Origin: Lactobacillus helsingborgensis
GTDB lineage: Bacteria; Bacillota; Bacilli; Lactobacillales; Lactobacillaceae
Reading direction: 5' to 3'
Assembly (NCBI RefSeq): GCF_000970855.1
Contig: NZ_KQ034047.1
Coordinates: forward strand, 347,623-411,622
Length of the DNA: 64,000 bases
Below the pieces are notes generated by a model. That model was not told where the DNA came from and searched no databases. It worked only from the letters and a program-made list of their open reading frames with translations. The stretch's first letter is position 1. Each line of letters begins with the position of its first letter. The translations under genes were made by a program, and so were the position numbers. Shown here piece by piece: positions 18,577 to 27,691 of the stretch.

Positions 18577-18579
18577 CTT

Positions 18580-19845
18580 TTAATTAGTTTTAAAAAATTG
18601 ACCCTTATTTTCTTGATAATACTTTTGATAGCGTCCCTTATAGTTATGGAACATGTATTTCAAAAGCAGCCAGCGTTTAAAATTACGGTCCTGATCATAA
18701 AAGACCGTCGTACCGTAACGACCCTCGTGGATCAGTTCTTCTGCCATGTGCTTAGCTTCATTGTCAACCGCATATTCCTTAAATACCTTGACAGGTAACC
18801 CCAACCATAACACGTGCTTTGATTTTAATTTATTGCCATAAACTGCTTCTTTATCGTGCAGGCTATCATAAACATAGTCATCTACATACCACTTGGCCAA
18901 GTTATAGCCGTTAAGGGTGACATAAAAGCTCGAACGCCCTTGGCGCAGGTTAATTTCAAAGAATTTATACTTTCCATCCCGCGTATCATATTTAATATCA
19001 AAGTTAGCCATACCGGTATAATTGATTTTTTCCAAAAATGACTCCACTTGTTCGTAAAGCTTTTCATCATATTCGGGTAAAATCGCCATATAATTGCCGA
19101 TTGACTGAGGTGTTGGGTCTTCTAGCAAAGGGTGTCCCATACACATCATCTTGATATGATGATCCTTGTCAACATAAGCATTTAGCACCCGCATGTATGA
19201 ATCATCACCGGGAATAAAGTCCTGCAGAATTAGGTCTTCTTGATAACCATTCTCATAAATTTTTCCAACAATATCGCGCAATTCAGTTTCATTATGAATG
19301 GTAAAAGCCTTTTTGCGACCTTCAAAATGTACGTCAAGCCAAGAAACTGGATCTTCCGGCTTAAGCTCTAACGGGTAACCAAAGGGTAATTCCAAATAGT
19401 TTTCCGCCTGATAGTCAGCCAGCGTCACAATCTTAGTTTTAGGGTAAGGCAGACCATATTTTTCGGCAATTTGGTAAAAACTTTCTTTAGAAATTAACTT
19501 TTGTAACAGGTCATACTCAATATAAGGAACAATAAAAACTTTTTCCAGTTCACTTTTATGTTTGGCTAAAAGCTCTGAATAACCGTCACCACAAGAAATT
19601 AAGATTACTGGTTCCTGATGATCCTGATATATTTTCATTTGCTCGCGCATAACCTCTATAAAGGTCGGATCTTCGCTAAAGCCTTGATGTAATTCAACAC
19701 TGACGATTTTGGAGTAACGAGTCGCTGCCAGTTGACTATCAGCCAGCGCTTTTACCTTAATGCCATAAGCCTCGTTAAACGATCGGGCCATGCCATACAC
19801 GTTAATGTCACTACCAAGTAAAATTGGGGTAAACTCTTGTTTCAT
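18580..19845 (-). CDS. aslA: D-aspartate ligase for the peptidoglycan cross-bridge (ATP-grasp)
   Basis: 421-aa ATP-grasp enzyme closely resembling Enterococcus/Lactococcus D-aspartate ligase. It starts FTPILLGSDINVYGMARSFN, has the substrate-region ISCGDGYSELL, and the ATP-grasp core with PLELKPEDPVSW, LILQDFIPGDDSYMR and FEINLRQGRSSFYVT (metal-binding Glu/Asn). It adds D-Asp to the Lys side chain of the peptidoglycan precursor. I start at ATG 19845, with GAGGAG 12 bases upstream inside the end of asnB. The frame stays open to 19887, but those codons overlap asnB. The length agrees with the enterococcal enzyme (about 424). It forms an operon with the upstream asparagine synthase. Confidence 0.85.
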   Translation of the reverse strand: MKQEFTPILLGSDINVYGMARSFNEAYGIKVKALADSQLAATRYSKIVSVELHQGFSEDPTFIEVMREQMKIYQDHQEPVILISCGDGYSELLAKHKSELEKVFIVPYIEYDLLQKLISKESFYQIAEKYGLPYPKTKIVTLADYQAENYLELPFGYPLELKPEDPVSWLDVHFEGRKKAFTIHNETELRDIVGKIYENGYQEDLILQDFIPGDDSYMRVLNAYVDKDHHIKMMCMGHPLLEDPTPQSIGNYMAILPEYDEKLYEQVESFLEKINYTGMANFDIKYDTRDGKYKFFEINLRQGRSSFYVTLNGYNLAKWYVDDYVYDSLHDKEAVYGNKLKSKHVLWLGLPVKVFKEYAVDNEAKHMAEELIHEGRYGTTVFYDQDRNFKRWLLLKYMFHNYKGRYQKYYQENKGQFFKTN

Positions 19846-19864
19846 TGATAAATTATGCTCCTCA

Positions 19865-21814
19865 TTAAACCAACTTGCCCTGCTCAATTAAGCTGGCAAC
19901 TTCCGGTTGAACATGCTGGTATTTGGCAACTGTTTTTTCATAATCAACAAAGAACAATTTGTACCATACCAAAAATGTATAGATAGTCCATATTTGTCGA
20001 CGATGCGAACCGTCACCCTTGTAGTTTTCATCTAGTAAGCGCAAGATTTTGTCCTGCTCGAAAATATCCTGCACAAAGTCTTCACTGAAAAGTTCACGTA
20101 CTTGCTTATAAAAGCGTGGTTCCTGCAACCATTCTTTGATTGGGGTCGGGAAACCTAATTTTGGTCGTTTAGCCCATTCATCAGGAAGGACTTTTTCCGA
20201 AGCTTTGCGTAAAGCATACTTAGTATCATACTTATTAACCAGATAATCGGTTGGAATTGAATTAGCTCTTTCTGCAACCTTTTTATCTAAGTAAGGCACA
20301 CGCAGTTCGAGCGAGTGTGCCATTGATATTTTGTCCGCTTTTTGCTCAATGTCATTAAGCATAAAGTGATGCAGGTCAATATATTGCATTTGCCTGACAT
20401 TATCAAGATCTTTTACTTTTTTAAAGTCGCTTTGATAAATACCATTAACAGTTAATTTATTGCGATACGATGGTTTTAAAATTTTATTGGCGTCTTCTGA
20501 AGAAAAGATTGTGGGATAGTCCATATCATAAATAACCGATTGACCAACGTAAAACTCACTTGGTTCAGCCAAATTGGTATACAAATGAACTTTCCCCGGG
20601 AAGTTCGGCATCTTTTTAATTTTATGTGCTAACTTAACCCTGGTCTTCTTCGGCAGCTTTTTGCATTGTGAAGTGAACACTTTAATAATGCTGTTATGCG
20701 TGTGCATCCCGTAATTAACATAACCGGCAAATAGTTCATCCGCACCTTCACCAGATAGGGCCACAGTAACATGCTTACGAGCCATTTTACACAAATACCA
20801 TAATGGAATTATTGACGGATTGGCATCCGGTTCATCCATGTGGTATTGCATTTCTGGAAAATCGTGCATTGCTTCATCAGCTTTTACCTTATCAGAAAAG
20901 AAATGCCAGCCCTTGATGTCAGCTAAAGCTTTTGCCTTAGATGCTTCATCATAAGTGGCATCGTCAAAAGAAATTGAAAAGACATCATCTGGGTTTAAAA
21001 TGCTGGTGATATAACTTGAATCTACGCCTTCTGACAAGAATGCGCCAACGGGAACATCGGCAATATGATGCAATTTAACTGATTCATGCAAATCTTCGTC
21101 AATTTTGTTTACTGTTTCTTCAAAGCTTAAAGTATTAGCCTTGTATTCTGCATCCCAGTATTGGTGGATTTTCATTGCACCATCTTTATATTCAAACCAG
21201 TGACCAGCAGGAAAGCGGTAAATACCTTTGAAGAATGTTTCGTGCAAATCATTGTACTGGTTCATCAAATATGGTTTGACTGCTTCAATGTTTAAGCGGC
21301 GCTTAAAGCCGGGTAACGCCAAAAAGCTTTTAATTTCTGACCCAATAGTTAGATGACCGTTCTCATCACTGTAGTAGAGCGGCTTAATGCCAAAGAAATC
21401 ACGGGCACCATACAATGTCTGAGTATTATCATCCCAGATCGCAAAAGCAAACATGCCACGGACTCTCTTAAGCAGGCCATCCATGCCCCATTCTTCGTAG
21501 CCGTGTAAAAGGACTTCTGTATCGGACTTAGTGGTAAATGTGTGCCCAGCAGCAATTAATTCTTTTCTTAATGGCTCAAAGTTATATATTTCACCATTAA
21601 AAATAATTGCCCGCGTTTGATCTTCGTTATAAATCGGCTGACTGCCGCCACGTAAATCAATTATTGACAATCTTCTAAAACCCAGAGCGACCTTATCATT
21701 GGTGTAAAAACCATCTGAATCAGGACCACGGTGCTTAATTGTTGCCATCATTTTACCAATGGCAGCTTGCTTATCATTTATTTCCGGATTATAAAATGCA
21801 ACAATCCCGCACAT
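19865..21814 (-). CDS. asnB: Glutamine-dependent asparagine synthase, likely amidating bridge D-Asp
   Basis: 649 aa. The N-terminal glutaminase domain starts MCGIVAFYNP with the catalytic Cys2, and has RGPDSDGFY and NGEIYNFEPL. The C-terminal synthase domain carries the ATP pyrophosphatase P-loop-like VGAFLSEGVDSSYI (SEGVDSS rather than the usual SGGVDSS) and ALSGEGADELFAGY. The pairing with D-aspartate ligase, 20 bases downstream, suggests that it amidates the bridge D-Asp to D-Asn as AsnH does in lactococci, rather than only making free asparagine. ATG at 21814 with AAGGGAAG upstream. The alternative, ordinary asparagine synthesis, cannot be excluded from sequence. Confidence 0.85.
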   Translation of the reverse strand: MCGIVAFYNPEINDKQAAIGKMMATIKHRGPDSDGFYTNDKVALGFRRLSIIDLRGGSQPIYNEDQTRAIIFNGEIYNFEPLRKELIAAGHTFTTKSDTEVLLHGYEEWGMDGLLKRVRGMFAFAIWDDNTQTLYGARDFFGIKPLYYSDENGHLTIGSEIKSFLALPGFKRRLNIEAVKPYLMNQYNDLHETFFKGIYRFPAGHWFEYKDGAMKIHQYWDAEYKANTLSFEETVNKIDEDLHESVKLHHIADVPVGAFLSEGVDSSYITSILNPDDVFSISFDDATYDEASKAKALADIKGWHFFSDKVKADEAMHDFPEMQYHMDEPDANPSIIPLWYLCKMARKHVTVALSGEGADELFAGYVNYGMHTHNSIIKVFTSQCKKLPKKTRVKLAHKIKKMPNFPGKVHLYTNLAEPSEFYVGQSVIYDMDYPTIFSSEDANKILKPSYRNKLTVNGIYQSDFKKVKDLDNVRQMQYIDLHHFMLNDIEQKADKISMAHSLELRVPYLDKKVAERANSIPTDYLVNKYDTKYALRKASEKVLPDEWAKRPKLGFPTPIKEWLQEPRFYKQVRELFSEDFVQDIFEQDKILRLLDENYKGDGSHRRQIWTIYTFLVWYKLFFVDYEKTVAKYQHVQPEVASLIEQGKLV

Positions 21815-21921
21815 TACTTATCTTCCCTTAATTTATTTTTTTGTATAGTTTTGCTTCTATTTTAACTTTTCCATTATATGCTAAAAACCGGGCAATTTCC
21901 AAATTGCCCGTCGCGATTTTA

Positions 21922-23319
21922 CTAAATATAAAAGATTCTGCGTTTGCTGGCTGCACCATAACCAAAGGCCTGAATATAGTGCCTTTGTAAATCAATATTG
22001 ACAATGTAACCCGCAAATTCAGTTTGATGGTCTATTTGCCGCTTCCAATTTTTGTTATATTTGGTAGTCAAAGCATGATTTAGACCCATCAATGCTGAAC
22101 AATTAAACAAAATATATTGAATACCATTAATACGATATTGATCCTCCCTGTGTCTATGACCGCAAAAGTAGGCGATAATGCGGGCATTTTTCACATTAGT
22201 AAAATCAAAGTCATTAGCTAAGCGAAATTCAGGAGGTATGCCGCGGCTGGAATGCATCTGGCCCTTTTCACCCTGATTAAATGCGACGAGTAATTCGTGC
22301 AAAGAACGACCATTATATTTTAAGGCGTTTGATCCCTTGCGATTAATCGGATTAGCATGGCTCATAAAGACGATATGCTTATTCGAAGATTGCTCTAAAA
22401 TCTCAATAATTTCTTCGATTTGATCTTCTCTTACTGCCAATGTGAGCTTTACGTCATATTTTTTTCTGCCTTGAGCGTCCAAGTAGTAAGGTATGTCTGA
22501 AGTGTTAACGGAAATAAACCGCAAATCATCAACATCATAATAACAGACCCCATGCTGGCGGGTAATATAATGAATACCATTTTGTTTATATAAAGCAGGC
22601 CACATAATTCCCTCAAATTCATTTTCGGGGAAAGACGCCCTTAAATCATGATGTTCATCAAACTTATCGTTTTCATCATGATTGCCTTTAATCAGCATAT
22701 AAGGTACTTTGTCAGAAATAAATGAATCACGTAATTTAGTTAATTCACTTTCACCTAAAAAGCCAGCATCTGAGCCATCAATCCAGTCACCCAAATGGAT
22801 CTTTAGACTAAGAAGACCAGAATCATCAAGATAAGAAAATTCATTAACATGAGTCAGGCCGTTCCAACCATAAAAGTCCATACTGTTACGGTCTTTATAA
22901 TGGGTATCGGTAATGACGCTCACATTAACCGAATTTTTACCAGTACGAATATGACCTTTGACCCTTGCCACGAACCGCTCTAAATACTCCTCTACAACGT
23001 AGCGGCGCCCATTTTTACGGCTCACAAATGCGCGATAGCGCTGCAGTTCGGGACTAAAACGACGGACATATTCAGGTTCTAACTTATCAGTGCTTTCCAA
23101 ACTAAGGGCTTGGTGTAAAATTTTATTTTCATCTTGATAGACGGTCAGAGTATAAGGTTGTTCATTGGGCGTACCTTGTTCTCCGTCAACATGGTATTCT
23201 CCCACCGTTAAATACTCCTGCATCGGATCCAGCTGTTCGTCTTTTCTCTTGAACACAGCATGTAATTTAGCTCCGTTAATTTTATCTGCTAGTCCTTTAG
23301 CATACTTAAAAACACCCAT
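21922..23319 (-). CDS. Calcineurin-like metallophosphoesterase
   Basis: 465-aa cytoplasmic protein. An N-terminal 120-residue domain of unknown type is followed by a complete metallophosphoesterase core: VSVITDTHY, IHLGDWIDGSD, LIKGNHDEND, VFMSHANP and YFCGHRHRED supply the metal-binding Asp, His and Asn residues. The family hydrolyses phosphomonoesters or diesters; the substrate here is unknown. I start at ATG 23319. The frame is open to 23358, but that start would lie inside the terminator hairpin of the preceding gene. The ribosome binding site is poor (TTGGGG). It has no partner gene downstream before asnB. Confidence 0.8.
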   Translation of the reverse strand: MGVFKYAKGLADKINGAKLHAVFKRKDEQLDPMQEYLTVGEYHVDGEQGTPNEQPYTLTVYQDENKILHQALSLESTDKLEPEYVRRFSPELQRYRAFVSRKNGRRYVVEEYLERFVARVKGHIRTGKNSVNVSVITDTHYKDRNSMDFYGWNGLTHVNEFSYLDDSGLLSLKIHLGDWIDGSDAGFLGESELTKLRDSFISDKVPYMLIKGNHDENDKFDEHHDLRASFPENEFEGIMWPALYKQNGIHYITRQHGVCYYDVDDLRFISVNTSDIPYYLDAQGRKKYDVKLTLAVREDQIEEIIEILEQSSNKHIVFMSHANPINRKGSNALKYNGRSLHELLVAFNQGEKGQMHSSRGIPPEFRLANDFDFTNVKNARIIAYFCGHRHREDQYRINGIQYILFNCSALMGLNHALTTKYNKNWKRQIDHQTEFAGYIVNIDLQRHYIQAFGYGAASKRRIFYI

Positions 23320-23340
23320 TTTTTTGCCCCAACCAGAAAC

Positions 23341-23370
23341 AAAAAGAGCTGAGCACACTGCTCAGCCCTT
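23341..23370 (-). terminator. Terminator of the 161-aa hypothetical gene
   Basis: On the minus strand GGGCTGAGC and GCTCAGCTC form a strong GC-rich stem with a 5-base loop, followed by T5. It begins two bases past the stop at 23373. Confidence 0.9.
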
Positions 23371-23372
23371 AA

Positions 23373-23858
23373 CTATAAACTCTTTTCTAAAGCGTGTGCT
23401 GCCAAACCAATTGCTAAAAGAGCATCTTTAGACAATACTCCTTGTAATGTTTTGGGTGCTACTTCTTGAACTGCCCCAATTACCTTAAAGCCGTAAGAAA
23501 CAACGTGAAAATCAACCACTGCATTGTAAAACCCATCTTCATAAGGATTTTCATGATTATAAGTTAGATTAATTTCATTTTTATCAACGAAACCATCAAC
23601 ATGGTTGGTTAAAATCCGATCATGTAAATCGGTCAATTGTTCTGACAATTTGATTAAAGTTAATTTATGATCACTTTCAGTATCATAATACTGTTCTTGC
23701 GTCATTTTGAAGTATTCTTTAATCGGCTTATGTAAAACGTGCAAACTGTCAATTACACGATAAACTGCCTCAGCATCAAAATCCGTTTCTTTATTTAAAA
23801 TACTCTCTTGATTTGCGGCCAAGTCATCGGCCAAAGTTACTATCTCTAACTTCTCCAT
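23373..23858 (-). CDS. Conserved hypothetical protein
   Basis: 161 aa, acidic and mostly helical, with no signal peptide or clear membrane helix. Visible features are an N-terminal LADDLAANQESILNKETDFD, a central region rich in Asp/His/Asn, and a hydrophobic C-terminal helix (LSKDALLAIGLAAHALEKSL). I do not recognise a family. ATG at 23858 has AGGAGG seven bases upstream. It lies upstream of the phosphoesterase gene, but a strong terminator separates them, so it is probably expressed alone. Confidence 0.6.
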   Translation of the reverse strand: MEKLEIVTLADDLAANQESILNKETDFDAEAVYRVIDSLHVLHKPIKEYFKMTQEQYYDTESDHKLTLIKLSEQLTDLHDRILTNHVDGFVDKNEINLTYNHENPYEDGFYNAVVDFHVVSYGFKVIGAVQEVAPKTLQGVLSKDALLAIGLAAHALEKSL

Positions 23859-24062
23859 GGTTTCCTCCTAAAGTTCATTATATATTATAACAAAAAAACT
23901 ACTATTGCACTTCTTGAAGGAAAAGTTTCTCTAACTTTTCCAAATACTGATACTGTCAAAGTCAATTATTTTATTAATTCTAAGTAATATATTTTTAAAA
24001 AAGAAAAAAATATTTTTTACGTATTTATCTTTAAGCGCTACGATAAAGCAAAGGAGAAAAAG

Positions 24063-24629
24063 ATGAACAATATTACTCGCTGTCCGTGGAGTGATCATGA
24101 CGACCCCTTAATTAAAGAGTATCACGATCATGAGTGGGGCAAACTTAATTTAGATGAACATTATTTGTATGAGATGCTGCTGCTAGAATCATTTCAGTCA
24201 GGCCTAAGTTGGTCGACCATTTTGCATAAGCGGGCCCATTTTCGGACAGCTTTTAAAAACTTTGTGCCAGAAGAAGTTGCGCAAATGTCGGCAAGCGATA
24301 TTGAACAATTAATGCAGGATAAAGGGATTATCCGCAACAAGCGCAAAATCACGGCGGCAATTACCAATGCTCGCGCTCTGTTAATTATTGACGCACAGTA
24401 TGGCAGTTTTGCCCATTATCTACAACAATTTATTAAGACGCCAATTATGCACCATCCACAAACAAGTTCAGAGGTGCCAACTACAAATAAAGTAGCACAA
24501 AAACTAGCTGGGCAAATGAAAAAAGACGGCTTTACGTTTGTGGGTCCAGTGATTATTTATTCTTTTTTAGAAGGAGTTGGCTTAATCAATGATCACTTAG
24601 AAAATTGTCCGTTTAAATATCACGGATAA
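24063..24629 (+). CDS. tag: DNA-3-methyladenine glycosylase I
   Basis: 188 aa, the full family length. It starts with RCPWSDHDDPLIKEYHDHEWG, where Cys and the later His residues (LINDHLENCPFKYH) form the Tag zinc site. LLLESFQSGLSWSTILHKR is the substrate-pocket signature. It excises 3-methyladenine from alkylated DNA in base excision repair. ATG at 24063 with AAAGGAG upstream. It is monocistronic. A TTTAAGCGCTACG element lies 30 bases upstream, but I do not assign it. Confidence 0.93.
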   Translation: MNNITRCPWSDHDDPLIKEYHDHEWGKLNLDEHYLYEMLLLESFQSGLSWSTILHKRAHFRTAFKNFVPEEVAQMSASDIEQLMQDKGIIRNKRKITAAITNARALLIIDAQYGSFAHYLQQFIKTPIMHHPQTSSEVPTTNKVAQKLAGQMKKDGFTFVGPVIIYSFLEGVGLINDHLENCPFKYHG

Positions 24630-24630
24630 A

Positions 24631-24656
24631 AAAAGATTGAATTAAATCAATCTTTT
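24631..24656. terminator. Bidirectional terminator between tag and the PTS operon
   Basis: AAAAGATTGA/TCAATCTTTT perfect stem with a 6-base loop. It serves tag on the plus strand and the end of the PTS operon on the minus strand. Confidence 0.85.
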
Positions 24657-24684
24657 ATCTTACTATTTAATTTGCCTGCAAATT

Positions 24685-25362
24685 TTATAATGTCGAAATA
24701 GTTGTTTTGCCAAATATTGATTCCCAGTCAGAAGTAAAGTCTGAGATGGCATCTGTAATAAGGTGTGACTCCAGCCCTTCAGCAATAAAGCTGGGAGCTA
24801 CAGTAACAGCTTGCGCGCCGTTTGCAATTGCGCTGGTTATTTGACTGACGGTGTGAAAACTAGCAGCTAGAATTTTAGTATTTCTCTGTTCGTGATTAAT
24901 TACTTAGTTAAGGTCGCTGATAACTTTATTTGCATCAATATTATTATTTTCCATTCTATTATAATAAGGTGCTAAATAATCGGCGCCAGCAGCTATTGCA
25001 AGAAAGCCTTGAAGTTCAGTATAAATTGAGGTTGCAGTAATTCGCACATTTTCTTTTTTTAAAATTTTGATTGCTGCCAAACCAGCTTGGTTAACCGGAA
25101 TTTTGATATAAACATCTTTTTCTAACTTAGCTAAAACTGCATGGGCGTCAGCCACTATCCCTTCAGTAGTAGTGGCTACCACCTGAACGTGCAATGAACG
25201 TTTATTCCCAATCAGTTGTTTTATTTGTGCTAAACGGTCAAAGAAATCGGCTTTGCCTTCTTTTTTAATTATTGAAGGATTGGTAGTAACCCCAGATAAA
25301 GGAATAATTTCTTGGTATTTTTTGATGTCATCAATATTTGCTGTATCTAATAAAAATTCCAT
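24685..25362 (-). pseudogene. Transaldolase/fructose-6-phosphate aldolase with a premature in-frame stop
   Basis: The frame from ATG 25362 encodes a TalC/FSA-type aldolase. It has LDTANIDDIKKY, SGVTTNPSIIKKEG and VYIKIPVNQ with the Schiff-base Lys, then TATSIYTELQGFLAIAAGADYL. A TAA at 24904-24906 stops it after residue 152. The same frame then continues without another stop for 72 codons, with the expected family end (ILAASFHTVSQITSAIANG, VTVAPSFIAEGLE, SDWESIFGK), to TAA at 24685. The full frame (225 codons) fits the family length of about 220. The stop most simply came from CAA (Gln). The 152-aa product would lack the last barrel strands. It is the last gene of the PTS operon. Confidence 0.85.
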
Positions 25363-25398
25363 TATAGTTTTCTCCCCATAAATTAAAGTAAATTATAT

Positions 25399-26013
25399 CT
25401 ATTTACCTACATTATACTTTAATTTTTGTCCTACTTCTCCACCGGGGTGAATTTTTAAGAACTCTTTTTGAGAATAGTGCTTGCTCCGCGCTATCATGAC
25501 TGAAATAGCGTCAAATACGGAAATAACGGCTAAAGTACTGGAAGTAGCCATCATATGAAAATCATCTGCTTCCTGATCGACAATGACCTGTAGAATGCAC
25601 TCTGAGTTCTGGGCTAAAAAGGAATCAGCTTTTTCAGTTACACCAATAATTTTAGCTTGACGACTCTTACTAATCTCAAGCACTTTATTAATTTCTTCTG
25701 TTTGACCACCTTTAGATATTAAGATAACCACATCATTTTGACTGACTACTCCGCCGCCACCATGTGGTGTATCAGCTGGCGAAAGGTAGAGTGCAGGCTG
25801 CTCAATTACGTTTAAAGTATGGGCAATTTTTTTAGCAGCCATTCCAGAAGTGCCACAACCAGAAATAATCACTTTTCCCTGACAATTTTTTATCAAATTA
25901 AATACTTGTAAAACCTGATTATAGTCAATATTAGCAGCAACATATTTGAGAGTATTTCCTTCTTTAGTAATAATGTCTTCGAAATCTGCACTTTTAATCT
26001 GTTTTTCTGCCAT
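25399..26013 (-). CDS. SIS-domain sugar-phosphate isomerase
   Basis: 204 aa, one SIS domain: VIISGCGTSGMAAKKIAHTL at about 50, LSPADTPHGGGGVVSQNDVVILISKGGQTEE at about 77-108, and KIIGVTEKADSFLAQNSE. There is no CBS domain. It resembles KpsF/GutQ and HxlB-type ketose/aldose phosphate isomerases and would interconvert the sugar phosphate brought in by the PTS encoded just upstream. ATG at 26013 with AAGGAAC. Two bases separate it from the IIB gene, so it is part of the operon. Confidence 0.8.
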   Translation of the reverse strand: MAEKQIKSADFEDIITKEGNTLKYVAANIDYNQVLQVFNLIKNCQGKVIISGCGTSGMAAKKIAHTLNVIEQPALYLSPADTPHGGGGVVSQNDVVILISKGGQTEEINKVLEISKSRQAKIIGVTEKADSFLAQNSECILQVIVDQEADDFHMMATSSTLAVISVFDAISVMIARSKHYSQKEFLKIHPGGEVGQKLKYNVGK

Positions 26014-26015
26014 AA

Positions 26016-26303
26016 TTATTGTTCCTTAACCCTTTTTGCAATTTCCTGATATACTTGTTCAGCATTGACGCCGGTCAGAAGTGGCACGGCTGAGATTACC
26101 TTATCTTTGATACCTGCTGGAACTACTGTAGTCGATAAAATAATATCGTAATCATCTAAACTGCTCATCTTTTCGCTAATGCTGGCATGTGAAATGCTGA
26201 CATTGTTTCCCAGACCCTGTTTGTTCAAATATTCTTTAATGCGGTTGGCAACAACAGTTGATGTGGCTATTCCAGTGCCGCACATTACTAAAATCTTTTT
26301 CAT
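26016..26303 (-). CDS. PTS system IIB component, galactitol family
   Basis: 95 aa. The phosphocysteine loop is at the N-terminus (MKKILVMCGTGIATSTVVAN, Cys8), as in GatB/SgcB. The rest is a Rossmann-like IIB fold. It passes phosphate from IIA to the incoming sugar bound by IIC. It is directly followed by the SIS gene and preceded by the IIC gene (23-base gap). ATG with TTGGAG upstream. Confidence 0.92.
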   Translation of the reverse strand: MKKILVMCGTGIATSTVVANRIKEYLNKQGLGNNVSISHASISEKMSSLDDYDIILSTTVVPAGIKDKVISAVPLLTGVNAEQVYQEIAKRVKEQ

Positions 26304-26326
26304 TAGTTTAATTCTCCAATTTGTAT

Positions 26327-27658
26327 TTAGCTTTCCTTAACAGCTTTTCTCTTATTAAGGAAATATAGTCCTATTAATGAAACAATTAAAATTGCGCCAG
26401 TTATGATCCACGGCAGATATTTTGCTCCCCAAACAAAGAGGAAGGTGGACCACAAACCACCTTCTATTAGTGAAGTGATACTGGTTGCGTGCCCAATATT
26501 AAAGCTGGCAGCTTCCGCCATCTTGGTAACTAATGGTGCCATCCATGAAGTGACGTATAAAATACTGGTCATATAAATCACGCCACCTACAACGGAGCGA
26601 ACAATGTTGCCGCCAAATACTGGTACCATAAGACAAACGGCAAATGGGATAGTGGAAAAGTCGCCGAAAGGAATAGTTTTATTTCCTGGAAGAATCACAG
26701 CCAGTAAAAGAGTTAACGGAATCATCAAAAGTGAAACAGCTAGAACAGCTTGATCGCCTACGGCTAAAGCTGAGTCCATACCGATATAAAGTTCACGTCC
26801 CGGAAAGCGTTTCTTGATAAAGTCATTTGCGGCATCAGAAACAGGTGTCAAACCTTCCATTAAAACCGAAACCATCTTTGGTAACAACACCATAATGGCT
26901 GCTGTTTGCACTCCCAAATTTAAAACTTTACCCACATCATAACCAGCAAGAATGCCAACTACTAAGCCGATAATTAAACCCATAACGGACGTTTCACCTA
27001 AAATGCCAAATTTTTTCTGGATAGTTTCTGGATTAGCCTTTAATTTGTTAAAGCCGGGAATGCGGTCAAATACCCAGTTTAATGGTAGTGCCACCAGATA
27101 ACCCGGTGCAGAAGTTCCGTGCGGGAACGTGATATTTGGAAAGCCGTAGTATTTGTTCAAAACTGGCGCGCTTAAGTCGCCTAAGAAGTACAACATTACT
27201 TGGTACGCTACCATTGAAAAAACTGCTAACGGAAAACTGTTAGACATACCATAGACTAGTCCACCAACAAAAGCAGCGTGCCAAAAGTTCCAAATGTCAA
27301 TATTCAATGTTTTGGTTAAGCCAAACAAAAGTAAAAAGATGTCGATTGCAATGCCAATAGGGATTGCTGAAATACCCAAGATCGTACCATAAGAAATAGC
27401 CGATGCAGCGGGCCAACCAATATCAAGTGTCACTAATGATAAGCCAAAGCGTTTAACCATTACCTGAGCTGCTTTGCCCAAAGTATCTCCCAGCAAACCG
27501 GTTACTAAATTTAAGCCAATAAAGCCGATACCTACAGTTAAACCCGCTACAAATGATTTTTTAAATCCTGCACCTAAAATCATTGCAAAAATAGCAATAA
27601 TAATAGGCAATATAACTGGAGCACCCCAGTTAACTATAGTTTGTAATGCCTGTAACAT
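26327..27658 (-). CDS. PTS system IIC component, galactitol family
   Basis: 443-aa membrane permease with about ten hydrophobic helices. It matches GatC/SgcC-type IIC proteins: an N-terminal NWGAPVILPIIIAIFAMILG, GLNLVTGLLG, a GFPNITFPHGTSAPGYLVALPLN loop, and MDSALAVGDQAVLAVSLL. It translocates a sugar or polyol while phosphorylating it with IIB. The exact substrate is unknown. RBS AGGAGAAG before ATG 27658. It lies within the operon between YjbQ and IIB. Confidence 0.9.
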   Translation of the reverse strand: MLQALQTIVNWGAPVILPIIIAIFAMILGAGFKKSFVAGLTVGIGFIGLNLVTGLLGDTLGKAAQVMVKRFGLSLVTLDIGWPAASAISYGTILGISAIPIGIAIDIFLLLFGLTKTLNIDIWNFWHAAFVGGLVYGMSNSFPLAVFSMVAYQVMLYFLGDLSAPVLNKYYGFPNITFPHGTSAPGYLVALPLNWVFDRIPGFNKLKANPETIQKKFGILGETSVMGLIIGLVVGILAGYDVGKVLNLGVQTAAIMVLLPKMVSVLMEGLTPVSDAANDFIKKRFPGRELYIGMDSALAVGDQAVLAVSLLMIPLTLLLAVILPGNKTIPFGDFSTIPFAVCLMVPVFGGNIVRSVVGGVIYMTSILYVTSWMAPLVTKMAEAASFNIGHATSITSLIEGGLWSTFLFVWGAKYLPWIITGAILIVSLIGLYFLNKRKAVKES

Positions 27659-27691
27659 TTTTCTTCTCCTTAAATTTCACTGCGGTCAATG

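Noticed and set aside
23320-23358. Upstream start (MCSALF) of the phosphoesterase
   Set aside because: These codons lie in the terminator hairpin of the preceding gene.
24661-24903. Separate small gene after the truncated aldolase
   Set aside because: It is in the same frame as the aldolase and continues its family sequence, so it is the tail behind the nonsense codon.
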